DNA of 64,000 nt from Cynocephalus volans (Eukaryota > Chordata > Mammalia > Dermoptera > Cynocephalidae), in NCBI RefSeq assembly GCF_027409185.1, contig NC_084460.1, positions 152,335,569 to 152,399,568 of the forward strand. The letters run 5' to 3'. Below the pieces are notes generated by a model, which had not been told where the DNA came from, ran no database searches, and was given only the letters and a program-made list of their open reading frames with translations. Positions 24,054-36,197 of this stretch are shown here, piece after piece (position 1 is the first letter of the stretch; each line of letters starts with the position of its first letter). A program made the position numbers and the translations under genes.

Positions 24054-24107
<54 letters not shown>
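24054..24107. repeat. (GT)n-(GC)n dinucleotide repeat
   Basis: About 22 GT units followed by four GC units, an uninterrupted purine-pyrimidine alternation of the kind that can adopt Z-DNA. Confidence 0.95.
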
Positions 24108-24108
<1 letters not shown>

Positions 24109-26689
24109 GTTACATTTCAATACTCTTTGATGCTTGATGAGAGAAACAATATAGATACTATGCAACTGTAGATTGCATAGTATCTGATGATGGGAGCAGC
24201 TGAAAGCAGAAACCATAGTGCCACAATGAGAAGACTGAAAAAAGTTGCACCAGAGATAAGGAAGGTACTGGTTGAAAAGAAACAGAACAATAGGGGTAAA
24301 ATATTTACTTAGTTACTGTGCTTAGTGAGGAATTGATTTTCTACTCTAGCACTGCTTCCCAGCATGAACATTTTTCCTGGCATTAAATATGTATTCAATA
24401 CATGTTCTTTAAATGATGATTTTACTTTTCTATCTCTATTCCTGAAAAATCACAGACCATAATAATAAAAATGTAGCTTTAGGAAGGCACTGAACTTACT
24501 TTGATTAGTCTTGAGTAAGACCTCAATTTATTATCTCCTATTTTAAATCTGCTTCATTGTAGTTTTTAGCCCTTTACTATGGTAGCTATCCAACATGCAG
24601 ATATTCAGAAATTTTGGAAATTGTTGAGAATAGGGTCTTTTACTATGGAAATGGATATTGAAAAATAAGGATTAGGAGATATGAAAATAATCAGGTAGGA
24701 GACATCAATGGATGAACCTGGGGAGGAGAGACACATTGCTGCAGCTCTTGTTGAAAGTCAGCATTAGAAAGTAATTAATTGGGGACAGAAAGAAGAGAAA
24801 GGACCTTAGGTATGATTTACTATTACTGCTAATTGGCAGTAGAAAGAGAAAAGTACAAAGGAAATGGTGAATATGAGAAGAGAGAAAAGAAGAGAAAGGA
24901 GAATGATAATGCAGTAGGGTGTTCTGCATCATAATGACTGATTTGGGAGAAGGGGCTGCAAAGGCCAAAGGCAGATTTAGTTCAGAAAGAAAAGAAGGTT
25001 AGAGGAAAAATGACGAGAACAAAGATAGACAGAATTAAGGAAGCTAATTTTTTTATAACAACTTCATTAACAATTCTGTGCTCAAAGTAATATTCAAAAT
25101 GAATAATTATGTCCATCCATAATAACAGAAATGTTTAGATCAGTTAAGAATGATAAACTCCTTAAGGGCAAGAAGCTTAACAAACCTTTAAATCATCATA
25201 CAATGCAATTATATTCACATTGTGAAAGGTTGGGTAACATGAGATATTTGTTATGGTAACCTAGATTTTGTAACTTAATTTGTAGCAGCAAAAGAGGACT
25301 GATGACTGTCAATAAAGGAATATATACAAAACAGTGACTTCTTTAGTAAGACAGTAGGATACTATAGGCATTAATATCTGTATAGGGTTTATTAAAGGTA
25401 CATTCTGACACCTTCGTATTGTTTTTTTCTGTACTGCATAATCTTGCTTATGAAGACTTATATCCATACAATCCATGTGAAAAAGTAATGTGAAAACCGG
25501 TTCTGGCCGCCATTCGTTGAAAATGCAAATGTGAAAGAAACAGTTGTGTTTTCATTTAATAACGTGAAATTAAATTTGGTCATGCTTACAAGCAGAATAA
25601 AAGCACTCCACTTTAAAATCTAGAGAATTGGGGAAAATTGCATTTTAATCAAATGATATAGGTACATACTATATTTATTTGTGTTAGAAACTTTGTATGG
25701 GTGGTTAAACAGCTACAATAACCAGAAGACATTGCAAGCAGCTCAACGGAAGTCATTTGAAGGATATCACAAGCCAATGGATGTTAAAATCACCCCACGC
25801 AGGAAGAAAAAGGAAGGAACTCTAGTGTCTAGGAAGGAAAATGACATCATTAATAAGCAGGCTTAAACCATGAAAAGCAGTATGGTGGCATGATTAAGCA
25901 TGCAGAAGATATGTTTTGACAAATGTATGTGATGAGGAGGAGAGAGAGAGAGAGAAAGAGTCAATTTGATCTAGGATCCTAGAATCCAAGCAAAGAAGGA
26001 AATCTTGCTCTAAATGAGTCTATTCTCTTCCGATGCAAAAAACCCTTCTACAAAAATATCCATTATTGTCAGTTCCATTACCAGAGAGCCTTTCTAACTT
26101 TAAGTTAAAAGCTCTGCATCCATAAGTCTTCACTTTAGTTTTGCCTTCTAATGCTTCACATAATAAAATTACTTCCTTGTCTAAATAGCAGAAATATATA
26201 ATTTTATGAGAGTAATCATGTTTCAGTAATCCATCTCTTTTTCCAGCAAATTTTCCCTAGCTATACATCACATTACATTGTTTTCCATTTTTCACCATAG
26301 TCTTTAACCTGCTTTCTTTTGATTTTTTTTTTAAGTATGTATTAAGATGAAATTTCGTATAGGAGCCATCCTTGATTTTATGCACTCTGTAGACAAAAAG
26401 GAAAACTGCTTTAAATTTTTACTCCCTGAGAAGGTGTAGGGGTCCCTAATTGGGGCACGTGGTCAATTGGTGGAACGGCTTTCTGACAAGAGTTTGGCAA
26501 ATGGCTGAATGAAAAAGCAGCATAGTTTTCAGTTTTTGACTGTGGGCTTTTGAGAGCTTCAGTTTGAATTTAGAGAATATGACTCACTCAAATTTGAGTG
26601 TAAGTTCAAATGCAAATAAATCTTTGTATACTTTCTACTACATAAATATATGTGTGTGTGTGTAGTGTCTATAGTAAGGGAGAAAAGAT
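24108..26689. other. Unique DNA, nothing recognised
   Basis: No gene or certain repeat. The purine-rich stretch 24700-25020 might be an old L2 or LTR relic, but I cannot place it. A short GA run lies at about 25937-25960. Confidence 0.35.
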
Positions 26690-27115
26690 TTCTTTTTCAC
26701 ACATTGCTGGGTTTATGGCTGAGACCCTTTTAACAAAAGACAGACTAACAAGAGAAAAGGATACATATTTACTTACTTATGGTTTACTTGACATGGGAGC
26801 CTCCAGATATGAAGACTCAAAGAGACAGGGAAATTTGTGTATTTTATGGACAGGTATACAGAAGTGTGATTGGAGGATAAAAGGATATGATCCAAAGGTA
26901 AGAAACTGGAAGAAATTAGCAAGGCCTGTCTGTTCAGGTACTTCTTGGCATCTCTGTGTCTCATTTCTTTCTTCCAGGTATAGAATGTACCCCTGGAATT
27001 CAGGTCTTATGACCTATTTTAGAGAAAGTTTGAAGAATTCTTTTATGGCCTGTTTCAGGGGAGAATGGAGAGAGAAAGTCTGAGAGACCTGCCTGATTCT
27101 GCTGTTTTCTCAAAT
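26690..27115. mobile_element. Probable LTR-like dispersed repeat, family not placed
   Basis: The combination GACATGGGAGCCTCCAGATATGAAGAC, CAAAGAGACAGGGAAATTTGTG, GCCTGTCTGTTCAGGTACTTCTTG and TTTATGGCCTGTTTCAGGGGAGAATG feels like a dispersed mammalian LTR repeat, but I cannot name it. The 143-codon frame at 26652-27083, the longest in this part, runs through it; it shows no domain, and I regard it as a chance frame in a repeat. Confidence 0.4.
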
Positions 27116-27614
27116 ACCAATGTGCCATATCTTGTGTAGCTTGTCCTGAATCCCATCTTTATATCTATATATGTTTGTTTTATTTCTTTAATGTCCACTT
27201 CAAGGATTAACTGTACATACATTGATGTATTCATTTATCTTTATTCACTTCACTTCATCATGAAATTAAAAACAATTAAAAATTTTTGAGAAAGATAATG
27301 AATTAGTAAGCATAAATGGTATGTTTACATAGTAATCATAATAAATTAGAATAATGTATTTATACTACTGTGACAAAGAAAACAAAACAATTTTGTTTAA
27401 CACGTGCGTGCGAGAACCTCTGATAAACTAGGTAAAGGTAGCAGATATTCAAACTTCAATACTAGATAAAGGTAAAAGATAGTCAAAGATAGGAGATATT
27501 CAACCTTCTACTTTCATACTAGATAAAGGAAAAAGATATTCAAAGGAGAGTCAGCTGAGATAAATTATTTTGTACTGTTCTGTTAAAAAGTTGCCTCGAA
27601 TGATTTCACTTAAT

Positions 27615-27740
27615 CATAATGTCACTTACTGCTGTGTGACCTCAGGCAAGACACTTAGCCTTTTCTGATCTCAGTCTTCTTGTCTCTAAAATTAAGAAGC
27701 TAAGTTTGACAAATTCCAGGATCTTTAGCTATCCCCAAAG
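27615..27740 (+). mobile_element. MIR SINE fragment
   Basis: ACTGCTGTGTGACCTCAGGCAAGACACTTAGCC is the MIR core, followed by TCAGTCTTCTTGTCTCTAAAATTAAG. Confidence 0.75.
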
Positions 27741-28244
27741 TGTATTCATTTTATGGTCTGAAAATGTACTGATAAATTTTATGTGAAAAATTCAGCAAAT
27801 GATAATAAATTTAATATCTGTTTGGTATTCCACAAAGATATGTGAATACCTATCTAATAATAAAACAGTTCAATGACAGATACTATTTTTTTAAAGTGTT
27901 ATTACAAAAGACAGTCATAAGAGAAATGAGAATGACAATAGGACCCAGGATGCAATAAAAAGAAGGGTTATAATAAGAAAATATTAGTAAACCTTGGCTA
28001 ACAAATGTTCAGATATCTTTATCTTAACCTGAACATGTGTTTTATAATCACCAAATTTTAATGAAAGAAAACTTTGAATATTTCAAGAGTTTTATATCAT
28101 ATTACATCTACATTATATCTACATTTATCTAACATTACATGCAGATTACATGTGCCAGTGGTAATGCCTAACAGATGGCTCAGTAATTCTTCGAATAAAT
28201 TATGCACATTTCACGGGAACTTTCATTGTGCACCTCTGCTACCC

Positions 28245-28490
28245 ACTAGAAAGCAGTATAGCATTATGGTTATGAGTACAAATTTTAAAGCCACATTAAC
28301 TGGGTCCAGATCCCAGCTCTGGTACTTGCTTAGTTGTTGGACCTTGGGCTTGTAACTTGAGCTTTCTGTGACTCAGTTTCCTTAACACTGCTTTTATGAG
28401 GGTAGATGTTTTGTATACACAAATAGCATAGAAAGTGCCTGACACACAGAAAGTATTATGAAAGTGCTAGCTGTTATAATATCATAATTA
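28245..28490 (+). mobile_element. MIR SINE, nearly full length
   Basis: MIR segments are in order: GCAGTATAGCATTATGGTTATGAG, GGGTCCAGATCCCAGCTCTGG, CTTGCTTAGTTGTTGGACCTTGGGC, GACTCAGTTTCCTTAAC, GTGCCTGACACACAGAAAG and GCTAGCTGTTATAATATC. Confidence 0.8.
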
Positions 28491-28514
28491 GTTTTCTTAC
28501 CATTTGTTTCTTGT

Positions 28515-28650
28515 CATGAGTTTTTTTTTTTTTTAATTGAAACAATAGATTACACATATTTGTGTGGTAAATGGATGTGTAAATTGTGTAAAAATGGATG
28601 ATGTGATGGTAACAGAAATTAGATGACATTTCATTCTCTTGAGTGACATT
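28515..28650 (-). mobile_element. L1 LINE 3' end, antisense
   Basis: A T-rich run (28522-28535, the antisense poly(A) tail) followed by AATTGAAACAATAGATTACACATATTTGTG is the 3' terminus of an L1 on the minus strand, 5'-truncated after about 120 bp. Confidence 0.55.
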
Positions 28651-29221
28651 AAAGTAAATTAGCAAATAAATTTTCCTTGACAATAGAAATATTTAAACAT
28701 AACTACAATTAATAATTTTTATTGAGAATATTATCTTATATTACACTTTATTAGAATTACATCATGTAAGTGCTAATTAATACATGAAGAAAAAAACATG
28801 AAATACAACCCTTTGGGTTAGACCTTTACCAGTTTAAAAAGAATTGCTATTATTTGAGTAAATGGATTCAAAAAATATTTTTCGCAAAAATAAAGAAAAA
28901 TTCTGTCTTCTAGGTTAAACTAAAGGAGAGACTAAACAAAAAGAGAAGAATTTAAGTTTACAAATCATTTTCCAACTACATAGCAGTGCAGTATTTTATA
29001 GTAGTGTGAAATGACTTGTAGAACTGTAACTTAATTAGTTTTGTTTCATGCTTAGAACCTTTTGCTAGTAACAGTAAAATAATAAGAATCAATGTAAATA
29101 AGGTAGTGTATCTTGAATTCAAAGGAGTTTTATTTCTTTTTAGAATTGTATTTTACTGCTCAGCAATCTAATAAAACATAGCATCTGGAAAAGAGTATTT
29201 ATGAAGCATTTCAAAATATTT
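28651..29221. other. Unique AT-rich DNA, nothing recognised
   Basis: No gene, RNA or repeat recognised. Confidence 0.4.
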
Positions 29222-29369
29222 GGGAAAGAAGGAAGGAAGAGCCGGCTGAGGAAAGGAGGCAGGCAGGAAGCAAGAGAGAAAATGAGAGGAGAAAGAAGGG
29301 GAAAAGGGGAAAAAGAGAGAACAAGGAAGTCAGGAGAGGTGGAGATGAGAGAAAAGAGAGGGGGGAGAG
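29222..29369. repeat. Purine-rich (GGGA/GAAA) low-complexity tract
   Basis: About 150 bp almost wholly of A and G on plus, with a few C and T interruptions. It explains the arginine/lysine/glutamate-rich frame at 29201-29491 and the serine/leucine-rich frame opposite, neither of which is a gene. Confidence 0.9.
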
Positions 29370-31175
29370 TTTTCATAATTGAGCATTTTTATATCTGGAG
29401 CAACAAAAAAAAGAAACCTCCCCTTGAAAGATTACTTGCTCCAGTGGTTTTAATAAGCATTTTAAAAGGAACTGGTAGCATTGTTCTCTAAAATTCAAGG
29501 CCACTGAGAAAAACATTTTTTTTTTCCCATGAAAATGAGCAATTTCAGGAACCTTCCAAAGAGCATACGGTCACCACTAATCTACTGACTTAATCCTCTC
29601 CTTTAGGGCTCTTATTCTATTTCAGGTTATCTATCCTTTGCCTCCAGGCAGGACTACAACTAAGCCACGTAAGACAGATGGGTTTCTAGCCTAGTCAAGA
29701 TTTCTAGGGAAGTCATTTCCACAGCCTCTCAACATTAATCAAAATAACTAGCCTCAAAATTTAGGAGAATAGCAAAATATCCCAGGTAGGCGGAAGATTT
29801 TAGTACACTTTTCTTTTTGATGCAATGTCTGGCAAACAATGATTCCTTTCCTTTTCTAATAAGATATATGCGTGCTTGAAACACTTTAAAATACATACTA
29901 GCTGATTTGATTACAAACAACCTACTAAATCTCTGTATTTTTAAGTGCATTTTTTTTTTTTTTCCTGCTGCAAATGTAAAATCTAGCTGGTAAAGAAATC
30001 TGCAAATGTAAAATCTATTGGTAAAGAAACACAAAAGTGGTAAAGAAACACAAAAGGCTCCTTACCAATAAAGACTTAAGTTTCTTTTTGTCTTCGAATA
30101 TGTCTTTTTTTTAATAATCTTTAGAGCTTTAAAGTCACCATGGTGATTGTTCTCCCAATTAATTCAGTCCTCAAAAAAATTTGAAAATTTTATTTTCTAA
30201 ACAACAATGTAATATTTTAAAAGGGAAAAGGCATATCCCCAAAAATAAAATGTAGAAACACTCAACCTGCTTACCTGACTTTTAAACTTCACATCATTTT
30301 GCCTTATCCTATCATCTGCTTTTAGAGCGAATTTAACATTTTAATCCCCTGCCGACACTGACAACTTCTCCGTGTGTGCCAAACACAATTCCCAGGCCTC
30401 TTGGGCATACACCCTCTACATCACACACTAGCCCCATTCCTTATCTTCATGCTCAAATCCAATACATACACAAAAGTCTCACTAAGGATGACTCATGCAA
30501 ACTTATGGCCTCTCTCCATCCAGAGTGCTAACAATAATAGTGGGCTTTATTATACTATAACTATCTTTTACTTATTACGTATTTGTTAACATAATCAAGA
30601 AGTGTGAGAAGTATAATGTATGTATTAACTAAGTTGTTCCAAAAAAAGAGAAGAGTTAAGTCTTATTATCTCTAATTTGAATCTGAAAAAAAAAAAAATT
30701 CCAAAAAACAAAAAACTAAAATGAACAGGAATAATAACACTTGCTAACAGTTATTAGTATTTTTCTATATTCAAGGTACTGTTCTAAGCACAGTTGATCT
30801 TCCTTTTTCTATTATATTAAGTTATTACCCAATGAAATAATAGGTTAGTGATGAAAAATATTTTCAAAGTAGTGTTTGTTTTTCACATCATTGTAAAAAA
30901 ATGTCCTTTATTCAGGATACTTAATAGATCATGAGAACAACAAATTTTTTTTTCTCAGAGTGAGGTAGGGTACTATGAAATAGTAACAGCATAAAGTAGT
31001 GATTCATATCTAAAATTACTTACTGAATTATTATGAATATTGACATTATATCGATATTTGTAAATAATGAAAAAAAATGCTGATCATTGTGGCAAACAAC
31101 GTCATGGTTCAAGATACCTATTGAGGATTCTCATGAACTCTGGGCCTGACTATATTACTAAGTTATCTGTGAATA

Positions 31176-31212
<37 letters not shown>

Positions 31213-31290
31213 CGAGTATGTGGGTAAACACATAAAGATACAGAGACACTCAAATACATGAACATACACGTGCGTGCGCGCGTGCGCACG

Positions 31291-31333
<43 letters not shown>

Positions 31334-33639
31334 CCCAACTTCTAAAATGGTTAATATAAGTAGATGATCATTAATCTTGTTTTTTAAGTTATATATTCAT
31401 TATCATAAATATAATTAAGCTAATGAGTCTGGCAATACAGTCTCTTGTTCAATTTCAGAATAGTATTAATTACCTCACTACATTTTAGTAAATTCTTCTC
31501 AATTATATTTATTAATGTTTTTACAGTCCTATGGTTGAAACTGAAACTATTTATAACATAATAAACACAGAAAAAATAATTACTCCTATGGAAGAAAAAG
31601 GTCTATCTTTTGTTCTTGCATTCTTGTAAAAATTGATGTGTATAGCATTCAAAATTGCATTCCCTATTTTGATTCCCAACTAAAAAATGAAATCTATCTC
31701 TGTAATAAAAATTCACTAAAATAAAGACAGATAGCAACAACAACAAAAACCTGACAGACACCTAGCCATATCAGAATTTTTAACCATGAGTAATAGGTTT
31801 ATATTCATGCTGCTCCTCCGAAATTTCCTACAGATTTCAGAATAAATGGCAATTTAGATGGAAAAAAATGTGTTCAAATGTCAGTTTAACTTGACGTACA
31901 TTTTGAAAGAGTACAAGAATTTATCATGCCCCAGTTTGTTCAAATGGATTTTTAACAGATTTTTTTTTTCCAAAAGATAATTAGTATCTTCACAAAGGAA
32001 AAAAAATAAATTGCACAAAATAGATTTTCAGCATTATTTTGAAGTTATGAGCTTATGTAACTAAAATGTTTTGCAATTGTAAAATATTTTTTTCTGCATA
32101 GTTTCATCACTAATTGCCTTCTTAATAAACTCTGTTAATAAAATAAATAGACATTTACTTCAGTTTTATTGGGAAACATTTCAAAAGTAATTTTATATAA
32201 GCATTTTTCCTCACTCCGAAATATCTTACCAGAACCAAAGAGGAACTCTTTCTTTTACTCAGGCTTTAATTAAGCAATGTAAACTAGCCTTATACTGAAG
32301 AAAAACTTTTTCTTTCTTGTTTGTCCTTGCCAAGAATTCTGTGTTAAATATAAATACCTCACTCTAGGGGTAGATGGATTTCAGCTGAGTATGATGCATT
32401 TTCGTCCTTGGAAATTGTTTTGGGATTCTTTAAAATAAAAGATCTATATAAAAGTTATTATTATTGGTTACCTGTCTTAGTTCCTTGATTCTTATATTGA
32501 CTATTCCCCAAAGGTAATTTTCATTAAACCCTACACTGTTACACCGCTAGACCTTTACCTCTCTGTGTTCATTTCACTCAGTACTCTCAGGCTCAGAAAT
32601 GTACAGGGAAAAGAGATCTTTCTTTGATTGATTTAGGGAAGCAGGTGGAAAATTTTGTGACCTGACTTTTTTTTTTTTTTTTCCTACAAGTCTTCTCTTT
32701 CAAGTCCCTCAATCTGATATAAAGGACATGGTAGTCTCTAATCATACTATAATCTCTATTGGTCTAAATCCAAATAATTTCCTTCTACACCCTGCTCGGT
32801 TGAGACTTAAATCCCTTATTATTCAATGATCCTATTTTTAAACTCTGCTTGGGAAAGCAGTGGTGACTTTTGATGCTAATCCTATTCAGTCCACTGACTC
32901 TATCCCCTTCAGGGAAATGGCCAAGGATTTTTAGGGGTGTAAATATACAGCCAGCTGCATAACAAGAAAGAGGGGAAAGCTAAGTTAGAATTTTCAAAAT
33001 TACAGAGGATAATAAATATAGAGTCTTTATATTAAGATCCAAATATATTTATTCTGATGAGCTATCTATTCATTCTATTGGAAACAGCTAGTTAAATCCT
33101 TTAGTCACAGTTTTTCGTTGCCTAGGACTGTAGGATAAACATTTGGTTTCATATTCAAGGCAACAGCACTAGCAACTCCTCAGACCCTTCAAAAGAAAAT
33201 TGAACCTTACCATACTCCATATTCAAAGGCTAAATAAACATATTAATTAATATGATAATAATCCTTAGGTTGTTCCTTCTTTACTTTCTGTTTGGAAGTT
33301 AAAAATGGCCCAGAAACAAAAAGTAAAAACGTCTTAACAGTGAAAGCTCTGGGCTGGGAATCTGGACACCTGTCTTCTACATTTGAGAGTGTCATGATAG
33401 TCAAGCAAGTATATAAAGTTTAGATTCTAAAACAATTTTTAATAAAAGGAGGGATTTCAGACAAATGATCATGATGCCATTGGGCTATAAAAGGCTATGA
33501 AATTTATCTCAAAATAATGCCTTTATAGAGCTAACACAGATAATGTAGTAACAATGAAATTTATTAATACAATCCTGGTCACATCTCTTCTTGCCATGAA
33601 AACAGAGATAATGTTGGTCTTTTATTTTCCCTTTCATGT
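29370..33639. other. Mostly unique AT-rich DNA; possible MIR near 30720-30850
   Basis: No gene recognised. TTCTATATTCAAGGTACTGTTCTAAGCACAG near 30760 resembles the 3' motif of an antisense MIR or L2. A short segment near 33335-33400 (AAAGCTCTGGGCTGGGAATCTGGACACC) may be a MIR core. The rest holds nothing I can name apart from the microsatellite at 31178-31330. Confidence 0.4.
31178..31330. repeat. Compound (TA)n / (GC,GT)n / (CA)n repeat
   Basis: A TA array at 31178-31201, short GTAT units, then from about 31268 a GTGCGTGCGCGCGTGCGCAC-type stretch that is nearly self-complementary, running directly into about 13 CA units to 31330. Confidence 0.95.
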
Positions 33640-33985
33640 TGTACCTGACGGTCCTTCTACATGATATGTCCTTCTGTTCCATATCTCTCTGTTTTCATTC
33701 TTACACTTTAAGGCCAAGGTCTTAGTAAACTCTTCTCTAACTTTCTCTTCTCCCCTGCGGAGAAATAACCTTTGCCACTCAATGCTATTTCTAAATTTTA
33801 CACTTAATTTTGCTATAGCACTAATCGCATTATCTTGTAATTGTGCATTGACTTGCAAATTCACCTTTTCTACTATAATATGATCTTTATGAGGACAGAA
33901 TTCATGGCTTATTAATGATATTCACATGTGTATCCTAAAGGTACTGCTCAAACAGTATTTGAAAATGAATGAATGAATGAATAGC
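33640..33985 (+). mobile_element. L2 LINE 3' end, sense
   Basis: Ends with L2-terminus motifs in order: TATGAGGACAGAATTCATGGC, GTATCCTAAAGGTACTGCTC, ACAGTATTTGAAAATG and four AATG units. Upstream CTCTTCTCTAACTTTCTCTTCTCCCC fits the L2 3' region. The 76-codon minus-strand frame (33634-33864) is a shadow. Confidence 0.65.
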
Positions 33986-34330
33986 TGGATATACTGACAT
34001 TTCCTCCTTTCTCAGTTCTTCTCAAAAATAATCATACATTTTCATATCGTGATATCATGACAGTTACCAAATATTAAGTTAAAGGCATACATCAGAAAAA
34101 AATGGCCTTATTAACAAGCATTGTACAGTGTTTATGATCCCAGGTTCATAGAAAAACTTGGATTTGATCTTGCTCTCTCTTTCTTTCCATCCATGTGACA
34201 TTAATGAAGTCTCTGGTCTCTCTTCACCTTATGATTCTCATCTTACATCGGGACACTGTTATTATAAATGTCCAGTTTTCACATGTTCTCACAACTATTT
34301 AAGAGCTTCTAGAACATATTTAACAAGTCA

Positions 34331-34475
34331 TATATTATATATTATATTATATTATATTATATTATATTATATTATATTATATTATATTATATTATATTAT
34401 ATTATATTATATTATATTATATTTATTATATTATATTATATTATATTATATTATATTATATTATATTATATTTAT
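34331..34475. repeat. (ATATT)n pentanucleotide array
   Basis: Roughly 28 tandem ATATT units with one interruption near 34423 (ATATTTATTATATT). It lies at the tail side of the antisense L1 3' end that follows, so it may derive from that element's A-rich tail. Confidence 0.95.
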
Positions 34476-34720
34476 AATTGAAACATAATTGATTATACAT
34501 ATTTATGTGGTTCGAAGTTGACTATCAGTATTTGTGTACAGTATGTGACGATCAAATCAATATTATTAGCATGTTCATCATTAAATATCATAATTATTTT
34601 TTGTGTCTCTTACCTAATTACTCCCTCCCCTCCCCTTTCCTTCCCCCTTTCCCACCTCTAGTTAACTGTAGGTCTGTTCTCTCCTTCTGAAAGTTCAACG
34701 TTTTATTGCTGTCTCTTTCT
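34476..34720 (-). mobile_element. L1 LINE 3' UTR, antisense
   Basis: AATTGATTATACATATTTATGTGG, then GTACAGTATGTGACGATCAAATCAATATTATTAGCATG and CTTACCTAATTACTCCCTCCCC follow the antisense order of an L1 3' UTR, whose poly(A) would sit at 34475. Confidence 0.65.
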
Positions 34721-34859
34721 TTCTTAGCTCCTTCTTATTTAAAAATATAATACGGGTTTCTATTATTGACAACTGAAATTCATGTGATTCATTCCACTTT
34801 GGTTATTAAGTAAAAACCTGGATATTGATCAAGTTAAATCTACATTTTCTGACTACTGA

Positions 34860-35855
34860 GCCTGGCTAAGTTGCAGCAACCCCACTATAGCCTATCTCAT
34901 CCTACCGATTACAGCTAAAAATCTGGACAGACTAGAAAAAGAGGCTACACAAGGACTCTGAAAAGTAAACAATAGCAGACAGATTGGATGAAAAATCAAA
35001 ACTTGAAGAATGACCAGCAGAGTAGTCATTTTCCTGTTGTTGTTTTTCTTTCTTTGTCAGCTGGCTTTGACCTGATGATGGTCTGAATTGTAGAACTGCA
35101 CAGTGGGAAAAGGGACAAATCCTCTATGGAAAGCTTCTCTGACCAGAAGACTAGAGAAGGGGGACATTGAGATCCCAGGGGTGTGGGGAAAATCTTTTTT
35201 TGTTTTCTTTCTAGTTTTCATCCGTCACACTTGCTCTGGGGCCAGCACCTTTCATGAAGCTGCACTGCTGCACTCCTGGTAGTGACATGGGCTCCTAAAA
35301 CCCCTGAAGAGAGAAAGCCATTATCTTTAACCATAGGAAGTGGAAAGACATAACCCCATGTGGTCTGAGGTGTATGTGAGGAGTCTTCACTGTTTTATTC
35401 TCTCTCTTATTATTCAACACTTCACCCAAAGTTTGGGCTCGGTGGAACTGTTTGACAGCACAGGAGCTGACATTCTGAGAGTAAACTCTTTTTTCATCCA
35501 GAGGATCTGGGAAATGAGGCCCTTCAGAACTGGAAATTATGAGGAAAACATTGAAGAAGAGAAAGTTGGAGAAGCAGATCCCTAATCCTGTGTATAAACA
35601 AATGAGTTTGGGCTACATGAGTCTGGGCTCACCTCCAAGGTCAACATACATGAATCATACCCAACAAAGCAGAGCAAAAGATTTGAGAGTTAAATTAATT
35701 GTGATTTAAACCACCGACTAATTATTTTAGATACTGATGAACTTCAAAGCAGCTTAGGCATGGGTAGACTCAAATACATAGTGAAGTTTGAAGGTGCACT
35801 GACATTGAACCTACTGCCCACAAAAAGGAGACAGAACTTTGAGGCTGAATCTTAG
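34860..35855 (+). mobile_element. L1 LINE 5' region, sense
   Basis: Resembles the 5' UTR of an older L1: CAGCTAAAAATCTGGACAG, GAACTGCACAGTGGGAAAAGGGAC, TATGGAAAGCTTCTCTGACC, GGTGTGGGGAAAATC, and AAAAGATTTGAGAGTTAAATTAATTGTG near 35675. It breaks exactly where LTR homology starts at 35856. The 81-codon frame at 35340-35585 is not a known L1 protein. Confidence 0.6.
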
Positions 35856-36142
35856 TGCCCATGTGCATCAATGTATCTTTTTAGTTTTGTAGCTATTGTA
35901 TGTTCTACAGTTTGTGAAGCAGGCTGGTGGCAGAGAGCTCATGTCTAAAAATAGAGCATGTTTACTCCATTGGCAGCTGCTCAGTTTCAGTTTTTCTTTG
36001 GACTTTGCCAGTAGCAGTTGAGTTTCTGAGTTTCTCCTGTCAACTGCTTGGCTTATAGTGCTGTGTGTGCTGAATAAAGACTATTCCTACTTCAACCAAG
36101 GCTCCAAGGACCTTTTTGCTGGTTGCCTAGCTCATAGACCTG
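35856..36142 (+). repeat. 5' LTR of ERVL-type provirus, truncated
   Basis: Matches the 3' LTR from GCCCATGTGCATCAATG to GACCTGTGTG, with AATAAA at 36073-36078. The first part of U3, present in the 3' copy from 37684, is absent here. Confidence 0.85.
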
Positions 36143-36197
36143 TGTGTTGCGGTTATGGGATCTAGGGGTGGATAGTGTGATATGTTCTGGTGAAGAG

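Noticed and set aside
29201..29491. 96-codon arginine/lysine/glutamate-rich frame
   Set aside because: It is the translation of a purine-rich low-complexity tract, with no start context or domain.
34158..34481. 107-codon frame ending in a tyrosine/isoleucine/leucine run
   Set aside because: The repeating part is simply the translation of the (ATATT)n array.
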